Positions 19,200 through 29,819 are shown, counted from the stretch's first letter. The stretch is DNA of 32,323 nt from Ectocarpus siliculosus (GCA_000310025.1 FN649743.1:3084459-3116781), one strand, 5' to 3'. Notes: generated by a model from the sequence alone, not told the origin. Program-made: numbers and translations.

Positions 19200-22100
19200 C
19201 TGTGACCGGCGGTGGTGGTAGCGTTTTTTTTTCGGAACAGGTAAGGCGGCAGCGGCGGCGGTAATTGAGGAGGGCACGTCGAGGGGGGCGGATGTGGTTA
19301 AGCGAGTGGGCTCCATGTAATCTCGTTTCATACGTTTTCCGCATGTTTCGCCACGTCCCGTACCGTGTCCGCGTCCATATTCCAAAGCAAGCCAGCCTAG
19401 CGATCCACCAAAGGTTCTCCGAAAAAAATAGGTCGGCATTGCTCTGCGTTTTCCACAGTTCTCTCAAGCGCTAGAGGGATCTACAGGCCGCTGCTGCTTG
19501 CTTTGCTCGGTCGAATCGATTTTGGAAGGGCCCGGAATTTCAGCGCAATCTCTGCCTCGCCATCTCATGCGGTTGTATCGACCAAGAGTTAGTCGCTCAG
19601 CCAAGACCGTCGCAGCGGACCGCCAGCACACACACCCGATCCACCTGTCTCAGCTGCGTCCCCACACAAGACAAGTCTGGACTTACCGCTCGGTTACTAT
19701 ATCGCAGCCACCACTACAAATAACGGGGAAAACAAGACAAAGACAAGGAAGAAGACACAAATGAACGAAGCAAACAGAAGCGCGAACAACAACAACAACA
19801 ACAACAACAACAACGACCACGACAAAGACGAGGCCAAAAATCACCTGCATTTCCAACAGCCGGGCCGGCTCGACAGCTCGCAAGGTTTCCATCATGATGG
19901 GCCCCACGTCGTCGGGGCTGAACACGAACGAGAAGGACGGCCAGTCGATCTGCTCCTGGAACGGCTTGATCCAATCCCTCACGACGAACACCGGAATCGC
20001 GCCGGCGCTCATAACCTAGGGAAAAAAAAAAAAAAAAACAGACACACACGCATGGACGAGAGGTTCGTAGGCCATCGATTTGGAAGACACGATTCGTGCA
20101 CGCAGCACGGTGAGAGCGAGCCTAACTCAAGAGCGAAAAATCATTATGAGGGTCTGCAGAGGACACCGCAACGTCGTCGAATTCTTCGAGCAGAAAAATA
20201 GCCATGGCCGAATCAATAGTCCAACACTCTATAGGAAGAAAGGAGGGAAAAAGATGAGTGTTCCGTTCTGTGAGGAGGGAGGTTCATCAAATGTACCGGT
20301 TAGAACAGCAGGGAAGCAGCGGATGTAGGCAGGGGATACCGACTAGCCTAAAAGTCAACACAAAACATACCATCCCCAACCAACACCAAACAAAAGCCAA
20401 GCCCACTGCCAAACGGAAGAGCAGACCAGCCAAAGACCAAACACCAACCCCCCACGACATCAAGCAACAGCACCCGCCAGGTCGGTCCACCATTTACAAA
20501 AAAAAACAAACATGTCTCCCGACAAAAAAAACATGTGGCTAGTGACATATAGTACTGCTATACAGGCGATTTTTTTTGTTGCGACTTCAACTTTTCTTCC
20601 ACTCAATTTTCAGAATAATAACCCAAATCCACAACAAGGCACTCGCCTACCTAGCACAAGACTCCTAAAACCTCCTCCTCCTGCTCCTCACCTCTCCAAG
20701 TCGGAAGCTCCCCGGCGATCTACCCGCCGGCACCAGCGCGAAGGTCGTGTTCATGAGCTTCTCGTAGTCGTAGAGGTCGTACCGCTTCCTAGATCGCTGG
20801 CAGTAGTCCTGGTTCTCCGGCAGGATGTCGTCGCCATGCATGTTCGAGCACTTGATCACCGACACCACCCCGTTGGCCGGGTCGTGGGCGCGGGACACGG
20901 CGGACCTTTCCTCCAGGCCGTACCCGCGGAGGTACAGCGTCCCCTAAAATATATAGAGTATATATATATATTGTCCCGCAAAAACGAAGGTGAAGATATT
21001 AAGTGGTACAACTCAAATACGACGTATCTTTTTTGTAACAAAAGGTACATGCGGCGCGCGCCGTCATCGTCATCAACGACGCGAGAAAAAGGGCACGAGG
21101 TTAGACAAGGGTACGGCAGGCGAGGGCACGCCAGGGGGGGTCTAGATGAATGCGCATGCTAACAGATGCGGACGGGATTCAAACCGGTTTGCGGTCAAAA
21201 TGCATACATACATACACACAGCAGTATGCAATAACGCCGGTATGGACTCGGCGAATCGACCGGTGCTACTCAGAGGGAACCGGCCTTTCTTATGGGAATT
21301 CAGTCTGTGCCCATCAATTTCACCGGCGCTATGATCTTCACCCTACCTTGAAAGTAAGGAAGTAGTCTCGATCGGGGGCAGGGGACGGGGCCGTGTCCGG
21401 GAACACCTTTCCGGGCACCAGCGGGAGCGACAGGTCATAGCCGCTGCGGTAGTAGCAGCTCAGGGCGTCGAACGACCAGTCCATGGCGTAGGTGTTGCTG
21501 ATGTGCGGGCGGGCGCGTTGTGACTTGCTGCTCCGCCGTCGTGTGGAGGGCATGACACGACCAGCATCACCGCCACAGACCGACCGCCAAAAAAAAAAAA
21601 AAAAACGAAACACAGAGGAGGATCAGGTCGACATCTTAACCTTCCCTCCGTTGTTGCGGGGGTTGCCTGCGCCCTACAGTCACAGTACAATCGAGGGGGC
21701 AGGGCTTTACATATCGCAACCTCAATAAAACACCATCACAAGGAGAATGCACACAGGAGAAAAACTATGCAGCAGTCATCCCGCAACAAGGACACTCGCG
21801 TTAACAAAAACATAAAAAAGGGTCCTGAAATTTACACCCCACCCAATTCGCGCTTGGTGATGTGCTAGCCTGGTCCGTTGAGAACCCGGCGTACTCCGTC
21901 CCGGCTTTGTAAGGATGCGAGGTCAATAGAGTTATTTAAAACTCGAAAAAATGCATGAAACCAGTGGAAGAGCCCGAAAAGTGGATGAATCGAGTTTTAT
22001 ATCGGAGGGAACTTTTGGGCAAAAATGCATGAATCGTGAGCAAAAATATGTTTGGGGCTCCAGAGCTCCAAGTATATATTTGTGTTCCGAGACGAACAGA

Positions 22101-25100
22101 CTGCTCTCTCTATCTCCCTCTCTCCCTCCCCTCTCTCCTCGCTTTTGCAGCAAACATCACCGCCGTCACAACAGCAAACACACAGCACACAGTCATAACA
22201 ACGCCGCCACCACCGCCAGCCCCCAACCAAGCTTTCGGGCACTGCCCGAACGATTTTTTGTTGTGCTATACGTGCGTATCAACGCGTACGTGAGGTTGCT
22301 GCATGCTGCTACACCCCCTCTTTCCCCCTCTGCCCTCCTCTCTCGTCGTGTTCCTTTTTCTTTCTCGCTTTTTCTCTGGTGCCGCCATCGCACGCAAGCA
22401 CAGACAAACTAACGAACAGACTCAGTTCCACAAGGCTCGCCGCGTAGCTTATAGGCTGCCCCGTTATTTTTTGGGGGGAGGGCGGCCCTTCCTAGTCGGC
22501 ATGGCGGGGAGGCTGGAGGTTGTTGTTGCCGTTGATGCACAGGGTGTGCGTATATGCCTGTCTGCCTGTCTGCCTGTCCTTTCTAACCCCTATCTCGTTT
22601 TCTCTTTGGTACACAAAAAAGAGAAGAAGGACCAACGGTTTGTTATCATCAACGTGCCCGCGTGCCAACATACAGAGTATCAGCTAGCGTGGGTTGGGGG
22701 CGCTCTTGGCAGAGACGAACGCGCCTTGTCCGCTATTCGTTTACTACGTTGGGGTGTGCATATTCTTATCACCTTGAAAAAAGGCACTCTAATTTCGCAT
22801 GCTGCTTGTTTCCGGTTGATCAAATTTGGCTGCACCACAACGGCAGCCCACCTGCCCAACACCTTTGTCCGAGGATGTATTGGGGAAGGCTAACAGTCCT
22901 GTGCTTTTATCCTGTGAAGATCTATTCTCGAGTTTATATCACGAGAGTTTTTCAGCAAAAATGTACAAAGCAGCGAAAGGCCCAAAAAAGTCCCGCCGGT
23001 CCATGAATCGAGTTTTAAATAACTCTAATACTCTAACGACTACGGCATGCACAGGTGTGAGTACACCTCCCCCCCATTGGTGTTTCATTCTGCGGGGCAC
23101 CAAATTTTGAAAATATGTGTCCAAAAAAGAAAAAGAGTATCTTAGCTTGGTGACCTTCAAGAGGTGCTGCAAGAGGTGACGACTGCCGTACCCCAAGGCG
23201 TGAATGCATCACGATGAAAGGAAAATGAACTCGCCACAAGTATTTACAACTATTATAGCACTTTACGTCCTCCCAGACTTGAATTGAAGTTCACCATGAA
23301 GGAAAATAGGGAATGCTCAAAGTACGAAAAAATCACCCCGTGCGAAGTGCTTGGAAATCCTGCACGTGAACTTTCACAATGACGACGGGACGAAACAAAA
23401 GGCAATCCCAAGCAGCACTCTGTGGCACTCACGTTCAGCAAGGCGTGGGCCCATCATGATGAAGGAGAAAAAAAAAGAGAAAACAACCCCCACCAGTATC
23501 GAATAATAGCACTTACAGCCACCACGGTGTGAACTCCATCATGATGTGGTTGACGCCCCCGTTCCAGAGTGGTGCCCTCGTGGCGCACGGCTCGTCGTGG
23601 TTGTGGGTGTTGACGTGGATGAAAAGGCACGCCTCTTCATAGGTGTTGGCCAGCAGCCCCGCCCTCCACACCGCCTCCCTCCAGTAGGAGCCCTGGTGCT
23701 GCTTGTCCAGGTTGGTGTGGTCATTGATGCGCAGCTTGTTGCTATTGGCGAGAGAACACTGCATGCAGGCAAAAACAGAACCGAAAAACAAGGGGGGGGG
23801 GTAGAAGCACGTGTTTCGAGTTTGCATGCAGAAGCCAAAAATAATGTAGAATTAGATACAGGTACCTGAGCTCGTAGAGGGAACACTAACAAAGGGGGGC
23901 AAACGCAAGGGTTCGAGTGTTGAATGAGGGCATGAACTAAGGCATGCAGAGGCCAACGAAAATGTGGGAGTTAACAAGTGCCCGAAGTAGATGCACATCT
24001 TGGAAGCAGGGGCTGGCGAATTGCGGCGCCAGGTCATCACCGTGGAAAGCCCTGGAAATATCGAGGCATGATACACCTCCGCCTAGATGTAGTATTTGTA
24101 GGGGGGGGAAGGATACCGATTGCACGCTTGTTTCGAAATACATTACGCCCCCTGAACCGACTCTTATAGCTCGGCTACTCCACGACGAAGAGGATGCCGA
24201 AATCAAACCGTACCTTGCCGGGATGCTCTCGACAAGACGGTTCCAACAACGCCGCCATTTTCGGTACACTCTGTTCTTCAGGATCGCATGTAGCAACCGA
24301 GCTTTAATCGGTGGTAGGGGGGTGTGGTATCATACGCAACCCACGGTCCTACGGTACATGGAATCATGCGAGTTTGTCCGGCTTCCCTGGAAGTGTTGCT
24401 GTTGATACATATTCATCTTGTCACTCGGTCCGCGTGTGTTCTGTTAGATGCTAAATTTTTCGTTGAAGGCGGGAAAGAGCGGGTGCAGTTCGAAAATCAG
24501 CGATGGCGGTGTTAATCTTTAAAATCAGCGCGAATTTTATTTAGTGCTGATGGAACGTACATCATACTGTCCCATGTGTTTCAGTGACAATGACGGGAAA
24601 CCCTTCCAGTCCGAGCCACATTGGCGCTGATAGTATTTTAGTGCCAGCAACATTTGTTGCTTTCATTTATGGCGCTGTCATCCATTCCTGTCCTGGGAAC
24701 GCACCTACGTTGATGCCAAACTGCCAACAACTGCAACTCGCATATGAGTTAGCACGCCGAAAAATTGAAAAATTTAAGACCGACTGTCAACGCAAGCAAC
24801 GAGAACCTCCGTCACATGCAAATACTTCGTAAACGCCGATTTTTCGATTCTTCTGTTGTGTCGGGGACGCCATATCCTAAGCTCAGCCGTATCAGGCAAC
24901 CCTGATTTATTGCCTGACAGCCCCTTTTCAGATCGGGGTTGCCCGAGAGGGTGTTTGGTGCCTGAGATGCCTGACTTTCGCGAGGCAACGCAGCAAACCG
25001 CCAAAACACGTGTCCGGCATCATAAAATAAACGCCAACTCTCATAAGTAGGTATGTAGGGGGCCGAGGGGGGCCCGTGAGACACAGAGAGGGCGAACAAA

Positions 25101-28100
25101 TCAAGCACGGACCCCCTCCCAATTAAAAAAACAAAATGCACGGCCTTGCGCGCTCGACGAATGATGCGCCAGTGGTAGTTTAGCTAGCGGTGTGTCGTGC
25201 TGGTAGTGTCGTGCTGGCAGTGTGTCGTGTGGTCGTGCAGCAAGATGCTGCCAGCTAACTTTTCTTGCCCGTGCGTACATGAAAGGGATTGCGGGAAAGT
25301 CGAGGGGGCGCCAATAATCTGGCTGCTCGCATTTACCTGCGGTCATTTTTTAAAAATCCTGCCCCCCTGCTCCTAGAGCTCGTTGACTGTTAGCGTTGTC
25401 TATTTAGCGCTTCTGCACACACCAAACAGATGGAAGTGGGGGAGGATGGTAATTATCGGTTTACCATGCCTTGCGTCGGCGGGGAATGCTTTGCTTGTTG
25501 TCGAACGTTGAATGTCCGAATCTTGTTTTGAACGTCTGCCTGGTTTCTTTGGCATCTATCTGTACAATCTTTGCGAAGTAATGGTTTTCTCTGTTTCTTT
25601 CTGCTCCTCCAGCTTCTGTGTGCTCTCTGTACCTCGCCCCTCGCCCCTCGCCCGCTTCAAGCAACCTCTTGCTGATGTTGGTGGAGTACTGAGTCGAGAC
25701 GCATGGGGTGAATGGGGGGAACCAACGTACTACTGCTGTACGGGGCAAGTAAATGTTGTCTGCAACATAAAACAAAATATATTTTTCGTTAACTACGTGT
25801 CTAAATACTTCAGTGTAAGCCCTGAATGCCAACACTGCCGGTGCACGTTAGTTGCGCGCTACAGAGTTGCGTAATGAGGGCGCCAAAACGACTAGAATGG
25901 GTTTCGGGCAAGTGTCAGGCAAGTTTTCAGGCAGGTTGCCTGATTCAGGCATTTCAGGCAAAAACCTGGTGTCAGGCAAATGCCTGAAATTTTTCCTGAC
26001 CCCAAAATTTTTCGCCTGCGGCGGGCTGTTTTGCACATCCCTGAAGCACGCATCGGCGTGCCTGATAAGGCTAAGCTTACCATATCCGTATGCTACAGCT
26101 ACAGGAGCAGAGGAGCGTGGGCGTGCCTCAGGCGATATGGCCAGGAGCTCTTCGACAGACCGAAAGCGCCATTCCGACTCAAGATCCGCCTCCTCCAGGC
26201 GGAGGCGATGGAGGCACTGCTGTACGGCTGCATGACATGGTCACCACTCAGCGGCCACTATCAGACGCTGAGGTCGACACACCACCGACTGCTCCTTCGA
26301 GTTATCGGGTACAAGCGCAAGAAAGACACCTACCGGCAGCTCTCGTACGCCCAGACCCTGAAGAGGGTCGAATGCCAGAGCGTTGAAGCCACGATCCGAC
26401 AACGACGCCTACTGTTCGCGGGAGCACTGGCAAGGCAGCCGGACGGGCGACTCCCGAAACGATTGATGCTCGGCGAGTTGGCGGGGGGGGAGAAGCCACG
26501 TAGGGGGGGACAGGAACAGAACTGGCCGAAGTGTGTGCTCGACGACCTGAAGGCATTCGGGGCCGACCACGGATCTACGAAAACCGACCCAAGTTGTCTC
26601 GGAATTCCGGTACCGAAAGACACGGCACCGAAGTTAAGGTGGACGGAAGCGCGAAGGTGGAGGGGGGAGTACCCTGGCATGCGGCGGTGCTGCAGGGAGC
26701 TGAGAGGTTCATGACCTCCTGGCACGAGAAGGAAAGAGAGGCCAGCCGACAACGAGCGCTCAAACGAAACCACAAGCCAACAACCAATGGGGCGGGAAGG
26801 GGGCAGGAGACGGACGAGACGGCGAGGGAAGAAAGCAAACGAGAAGAGACGGATCGAGTGGCACGACACATGCCGGATTGAATTTCTTTTCGCCAATTCC
26901 CCCCCCCCCAACGCTGCACCATTGCACCAACCCCCCAGTAGTAGTGATTTCGTACCATTACAATGTATCGCTGGTTGGTGGCCATGTTTGCGTGTTTGCT
27001 TGTTCGTTAGTGGTCTCTCCACCGTGTGCCTTGTTCTGCCTCATACTTCCTGTTATTTTCGGCCTGGTCCCTCTTTGTCCTCGCCCTTTTTCATTTTATT
27101 TTCATTTGTTTTCTCTTCTCCTTACGGTTTCCATTTTTATTTTTTTCTCCTATTTTTTCTCTTTTTTCTCTCTTTTTCTGTGCCAGATGGCCTTGTCTCT
27201 GCTTGCGTTGTGAAGTACCAAGATTGGGCCAAGGGGGTGTACCTCTTTATCTCCGGCCCATGATAGATAGTGACTGCTAGTCTCAGTTGATACCTCGCAT
27301 AGCGCGAAGAGGGAGTGGAGGATCCCAGAATATCTGTCGATGATTTCTATTGACTTGCGGACCCCTCGAACCCAGTTTATTTGAGTGTACCTTTTTAGGG
27401 TAAGTTAACCTGTGACCGCGGGAATCGACCGCGTCGAGTGTTGGATCGGTACGGACATACGAAGGAGAGAGATCGGAACAGTTTTTAATGTGAAGACAAC
27501 AACAACAACAACAACAAGAGCAGTGCTTAGAGCAGCAGCAGTGGAGGGGCGTCAATAACGCCGGTTGATGAAGGAAACAAATACACACAAATACAAGATA
27601 ATGTTTCCATAAAGAAGGGTCTTATTTGTTGGATAAAAAGTTAACACATCGTCATGAATTGGTTGTCATCATCTCCAAAAATACGTGCGAACTTCCAAGA
27701 ATCACATACCATGGGTACTAAATTAGCGTTTAGTTCGTTCTCGCTTGCCAGAAAACACGTGCCCGCCCTTTGGAAAGAAGACGAAAGACGCGTCACACAC
27801 GACAGGCTATGCACACACGCCTACACATAAAATTTACACAGAAGGCCCTCACGCAACAAGGCTTCATCTCTTATCCTCCTCCTCCTCCTCCTCCTCCTCC
27901 TCCTCTCACCTCCTGGTCGTAGACGTAAATCATGGGCCTAGAAGTAGCGGAGCCGCACCGGCTGTGATCGAAGCACGGCTCCGTGAGGGGTGGCCCGCAC
28001 ACCGAGCCGTGGGCGAAGGGGGCGGTCGCGTTTTCCAAATTGGAGCAGCGCTGGACCCACTCGTCCTTGATGGGGTGCCTGAGCACCGGCGGCTCGTCGA

Positions 28101-28533
28101 ACAGCACACCGTCGTCTCCTTCCACAAGCGGGCGATCCGTCTCTTGGCTGAAACCAATTGTCACGTCCAGCTTTCTGCCGCTGCTGCTGCTGGCGCCGTG
28201 CGGGTGTTGTCGACCTCTCCCTTCCCTTGCCGCAGCGCCGCCGCCGTCCGGGGCGCCCAGTTGCCCCCCGTGTGCTCTTCTGCCCCGGTCTCCTCCTTCT
28301 CCTCCTCCGTCCCCTCTGCTGCTCCTTTTCCCGCCAAGAAGGTGGGCAGCAGCAGCGGCGGCGGCCCGGGTTGTTGTTGGCACACGGCTGCTGCTGCCAT
28401 TCAGGATTACCAGAAGGGCTGCTGCCGCTGCCGCCCCGGTGACAGAGAGCAAAGCCGGTCTAAGACCGGACGCCATCCTCCTCCTCGTGGCGCGAGCACG
28501 GGGCGTGATCTCAATCAGAGAGCTACGCTCCAT
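19092..28533 (-). CDS. Exostosin-family (GT47) glycosyltransferase, type II membrane protein, complete
   Basis: Six exons in transcript order: 28533-27910, 23758-23517, 21527-21347 (or 21497-21347), 20943-20692, 20015-19845 and 19199-19092. All phases agree, giving 525 aa (515 with the shorter acceptor). From the ATG there is a short basic tail, a hydrophobic anchor at about residues 27-43, a low-complexity Ala/Gly/Ser stem, then the exostosin domain. Recognisable GT47 blocks are CFDHSRC plus MIYVYDQE, GGVNHIMMEF, YRSGYDLSLP, YFLTFKGTLY, DYEKLMNTTFALVPAG and MSAGAIPVFVVRDW. GT47 enzymes are Golgi transferases that build polysaccharide or proteoglycan chains; donor and acceptor cannot be told here. 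In an alga a role in wall or matrix glycans is a reasonable inference. The gene spans 9.4 kb, with intron 1 alone 4.15 kb and filled with repeats. Family call very secure. Confidence 0.95.
19785..19814 (+). repeat. (AAC)n microsatellite
   Basis: About ten AAC units lie in the GT47 intron only 30 bp from the exon 5 donor. Confidence 0.95.
19845..20015 (-). CDS. GT47 exon 5: sugar-nucleotide-binding region
   Basis: These 57 codons read VMSAGAIPVFVVRDWIKPFQ, then EQIDWPSFSFVFSPDD, ending RLLEMQ|GTGATT. SAGAIPV, the PFQE..DW pair and the acidic residues that follow are the classic C-terminal exostosin signature. Confidence 0.97.
20692..20943 (-). CDS. GT47 exon 4: DYEKLMNTTFALVPAG block
   Basis: These 84 codons run from ATTTTAG|GGG to GGAGAG|GTGAGG. 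They begin GTLYLRGYGLEER and include DYEKLMNTTFALVPAGRSPG, the best-conserved GT47 block before the nucleotide-sugar site. Confidence 0.96.
21347..21527 (-). CDS. GT47 exon 3 (alternative acceptors)
   Basis: It contains NTYAMDWSFDALSCYYRSGY, then DLSLPLVPGKVF, ending RDYFLTFK|GTAGGG. Two acceptors 30 bp apart (GAGCAG at 21528-21530 and CATCAG at 21498-21500) both leave a single C to complete the split codon. The protein may therefore include or lack ten residues (KSQRARPHIS). Confidence 0.92.
21847..23070 (-). repeat. Family B copy 4, split by the TIR element
   Basis: In minus orientation, 23070-23027 gives a G run, GTGTACTCACAC and CATGCCGTAGTCGTTAGA. After the insertion, 21927-21847 gives TTGACCTCGCATCCTTACAA through CATCACCAAGCGCGAA. 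The 3' two thirds of family B are missing. It lies in GT47 intron 2. Confidence 0.85.
21928..23026. mobile_element. 1.1-kb TIR element (MITE-like), nested
   Basis: A perfect 19-bp inverted repeat AGAGTTATTTAAAACTCGA stands at 21928-21946 and, reversed, at 23008-23026. AAT directly outside both ends is a likely 3-bp target duplication. The element interrupts a family B copy, and joining the outer flanks restores the family B sequence. Subterminal blocks repeat as well (CGAGTTTTATATC..GCAAAAATGCA near 21985 and CGAGTTTATATCA..GCAAAAATGTA near 22930). The inside holds pyrimidine tracts and no transposase, so it would be a non-autonomous DNA transposon moved by an enzyme encoded elsewhere. Confidence 0.88.
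23517..23758 (-). CDS. GT47 exon 2
   Basis: It opens at CATGCAG|TGT and reads CSLANSNKLRINDHTNLDKQ, then WREAVWRAGLLANTYEEACL, then LWNGGVNHIMMEFTPWW. GGVNHIMMEF corresponds to the G-x-x-H block of exostosins. It ends CT|GTAAGT with two bases of a split Leu codon. Confidence 0.94.
24141..24265 (-). repeat. Dispersed repeat D, copy 1
   Basis: In minus orientation it carries CGAAAATGGCGGCG, TTGGAACCGTCT, GCATCCTCTTCGTCGT and CAGGGGGCGTAATGT. It aligns with 29820-29945 on the plus strand. Both can be read as W(N)RLVE...SSSS...GGV, but stops limit the frame, so I treat it as a repeat rather than a gene. Confidence 0.75.
24862..25000 (-). repeat. CAGGCA-rich repeat, inverted arm 1
   Basis: In minus orientation it has several TCAGGCA words (GTCAGGCATCTCAGGCACC, GTCAGGCAATAAATCAGG) followed by TGCCTGATACGGCTGAGCTT. 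The last block matches arm 2 in reverse. Confidence 0.65.
25905..26090 (+). repeat. CAGGCA-rich repeat, inverted arm 2
   Basis: Eight or so TCAGGCA or TGCCTGA words occur within 90 bp (25915-26000), followed by TGCCTGATAAGGCTAAGCTT. It directly abuts the start of the reverse transcriptase remnant, so it could be part of that element's 5' side or an insertion hotspot. Confidence 0.65.
26095..26880 (+). pseudogene. 5'-truncated LINE reverse transcriptase remnant
   Basis: The reading AWACLRRYGQELFDRPKAPF, then AEAMEALLYGCMTWSPLSGH, RRLLFAGALARQ and GRLPKRLMLGEL is the conserved C-terminal part of non-LTR retrotransposon reverse transcriptase proteins. This family normally ends in a W..V..GA..FM..WH..E block. 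That block (WHAAVLQGAERFMTSWHEKE) is present but in another frame, so a frameshift lies near 26640-26665. The polymerase core with its YxDD motif is absent. 5' truncation is usual for LINE insertions. It sits in GT47 intron 1, in opposite orientation to the host gene. Confidence 0.85.
27045..27186 (+). other. Long polypyrimidine tract ending in CAG
   Basis: About 140 bases are almost all T and C (CTTTTTCATTTTATTTTC and similar), ending TTTTTCTGTGCCAG|ATGG, which is an ideal 3' splice site on the plus strand. It lies between the LINE remnant and repeat C copy 2, within an intron of a minus-strand gene. It may be a LINE 3' region or a splice site of an unseen plus-strand transcript. Confidence 0.6.
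27231..27516 (+). repeat. Dispersed repeat C, copy 2
   Basis: It runs from AAGGGGGTGTACCTCTTT to GTGAAGACAACAACAACAAC, a direct copy of 15225-15513 with scattered substitutions. The (CAA)n tail is longer and purer here, as in a younger retroelement tail. It lies in GT47 intron 1. Confidence 0.85.
27874..27906. repeat. (CTC)n microsatellite at the GT47 exon 1 donor
   Basis: In transcript sense this is a (GAG)n run starting a few bases after the donor GAG|GTGAGA. It therefore occupies the very start of intron 1. Confidence 0.95.
27910..28533 (-). CDS. GT47 exon 1: signal anchor, stem, start of exostosin domain
   Basis: The ATG at 28533 opens MERSSLIEITPRARATRRRM, followed by PALLSVTGAAAAAALLVILN, a type II signal anchor with positive residues on the cytosolic side. 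A second ATG 19 codons on would also keep the anchor. The open frame continues upstream to about 28623 but without another ATG. The exon ends CAG GAG|GTGAGA after CFDHSRC and MIYVYDQE. Confidence 0.92.
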
Positions 28534-28623
28534 CACTACTACTCTGTCGTGTGGAACAACAAGGTGTGGCGCGACGGCAAGCGACCTACAGCAGTTTTCT
28601 CTGCCAACCGCACCTAACAGCAA

Positions 28624-29819
28624 GTTGCACCGAGGAATTTTTCTTGCACCCTTTCTCCAGCCTGCCCGCCGGAATAATAATGCTCCGCGTGTCCTTTCCC
28701 ATCAAAGCAGAGCTCTAGGCAAGGGGACGACGGGTGGATATCTCGAGTGTATGCATACTACAGCAGCAGTATTAGTCGACCTCCCAAAAGGATGTCTGTG
28801 TGTGGAAGGCACGCAAGCGGTGTGGCTCTGCCGCGTTCATTCAACCATTTAGATGGTCAATTCCTCATCCGTCTGTCTCGCCCTGCCCTCCCTTCTCCGC
28901 CCTCTGACCGTTGCCAAGCAATATTAATATTGAATGGGTAGTCTTTCTGTGTGTGTTTTTATTATTCCTTAATTAATATCGACAACATCATTTCTCGGCA
29001 TTTTCCGCGAAAGGATCTTGAGAAGGGTGGAAATTATTTCCGGTGGGTACCCATTTGCTTCCATTGTCCCATTTTTGCGTCCTGCTTTCGTCCTGCTGGA
29101 AACCTGGAACCTGGAACCTGGAACCAACCGCGGGTATCTGGCACCCTCTGGGGCAGATGTCACGATTCACGCCTACGTTCATTTTTCGAACACATCCACC
29201 ACGGTCCCCGCGTCCCACCCATGATGCGGCTGTAGTGCTGTGGTGCAGCGTCGCGGTGTCGACAACAAGCTGGTGCCGGTAAGCTTTCGGCCCTCTACAA
29301 GACGGAAGAACCGTGCGGAGATGTCGAGCCACAGAGATGCCGCAGCAGCAGCACCGCCGGCCGGTTCACGCGACGAAGAGGATGCAGTGCCACGGGCAGG
29401 CGTGCAGTGGGAGGAGGATGAGGAGGAGGAGGAGGAAGAAGACGGGGAAGCTATGAGTGGTGTCAAGGTGGGCGATTGTTGTGGTGTGATGTGTGTTGTG
29501 GCATGCTGCATGGTCTCCTACCTTGATAGGATCGGTTGTCGTTGTCTCCTGCCAACTAGACTACCAGAGAGTCTTTCCAGGTTGTTCCGCGTTTCGCAGC
29601 TATACAATACAGCAGAAAATGACGTGATCAGGGCACACATCAGGACACGCGTAAATGCACAAGCTTCTTTCTGTCACAGACAGAATGGAGCAGGTCCAGG
29701 CCAATGCTTCATGCGTCCACCCCTATCCCCGGTCCGGATACCGTATATGACACAAGATAACACACCCCCTTGACCGTTTTTCAAAGCTCGATTTCTCAAC
29801 AGCAGGAAGACTCACAGCG
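28624..29819. other. Upstream region of the GT47 gene; no gene confirmed
   Basis: It contains a (GGAACCTGG)n minisatellite at about 29098-29131. A plus-strand open frame (29240-29773) has an acidic run of Glu/Asp and Ala but no domain or splice evidence. The GT47 promoter should be near 28540-28900; no core element is obvious. Confidence 0.4.

Noticed and set aside
22303-22893. 196-codon plus-strand ORF inside the TIR element as a possible transposase
   Set aside because: No DDE or zinc-finger pattern, pyrimidine-tract-driven composition and no conserved motif. The element is better seen as non-autonomous.
29240-29773. 177-codon plus-strand acidic ORF
   Set aside because: The Glu/Asp run comes from a GAG/GAA triplet repeat. 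There is no domain, conserved splice site or family match.
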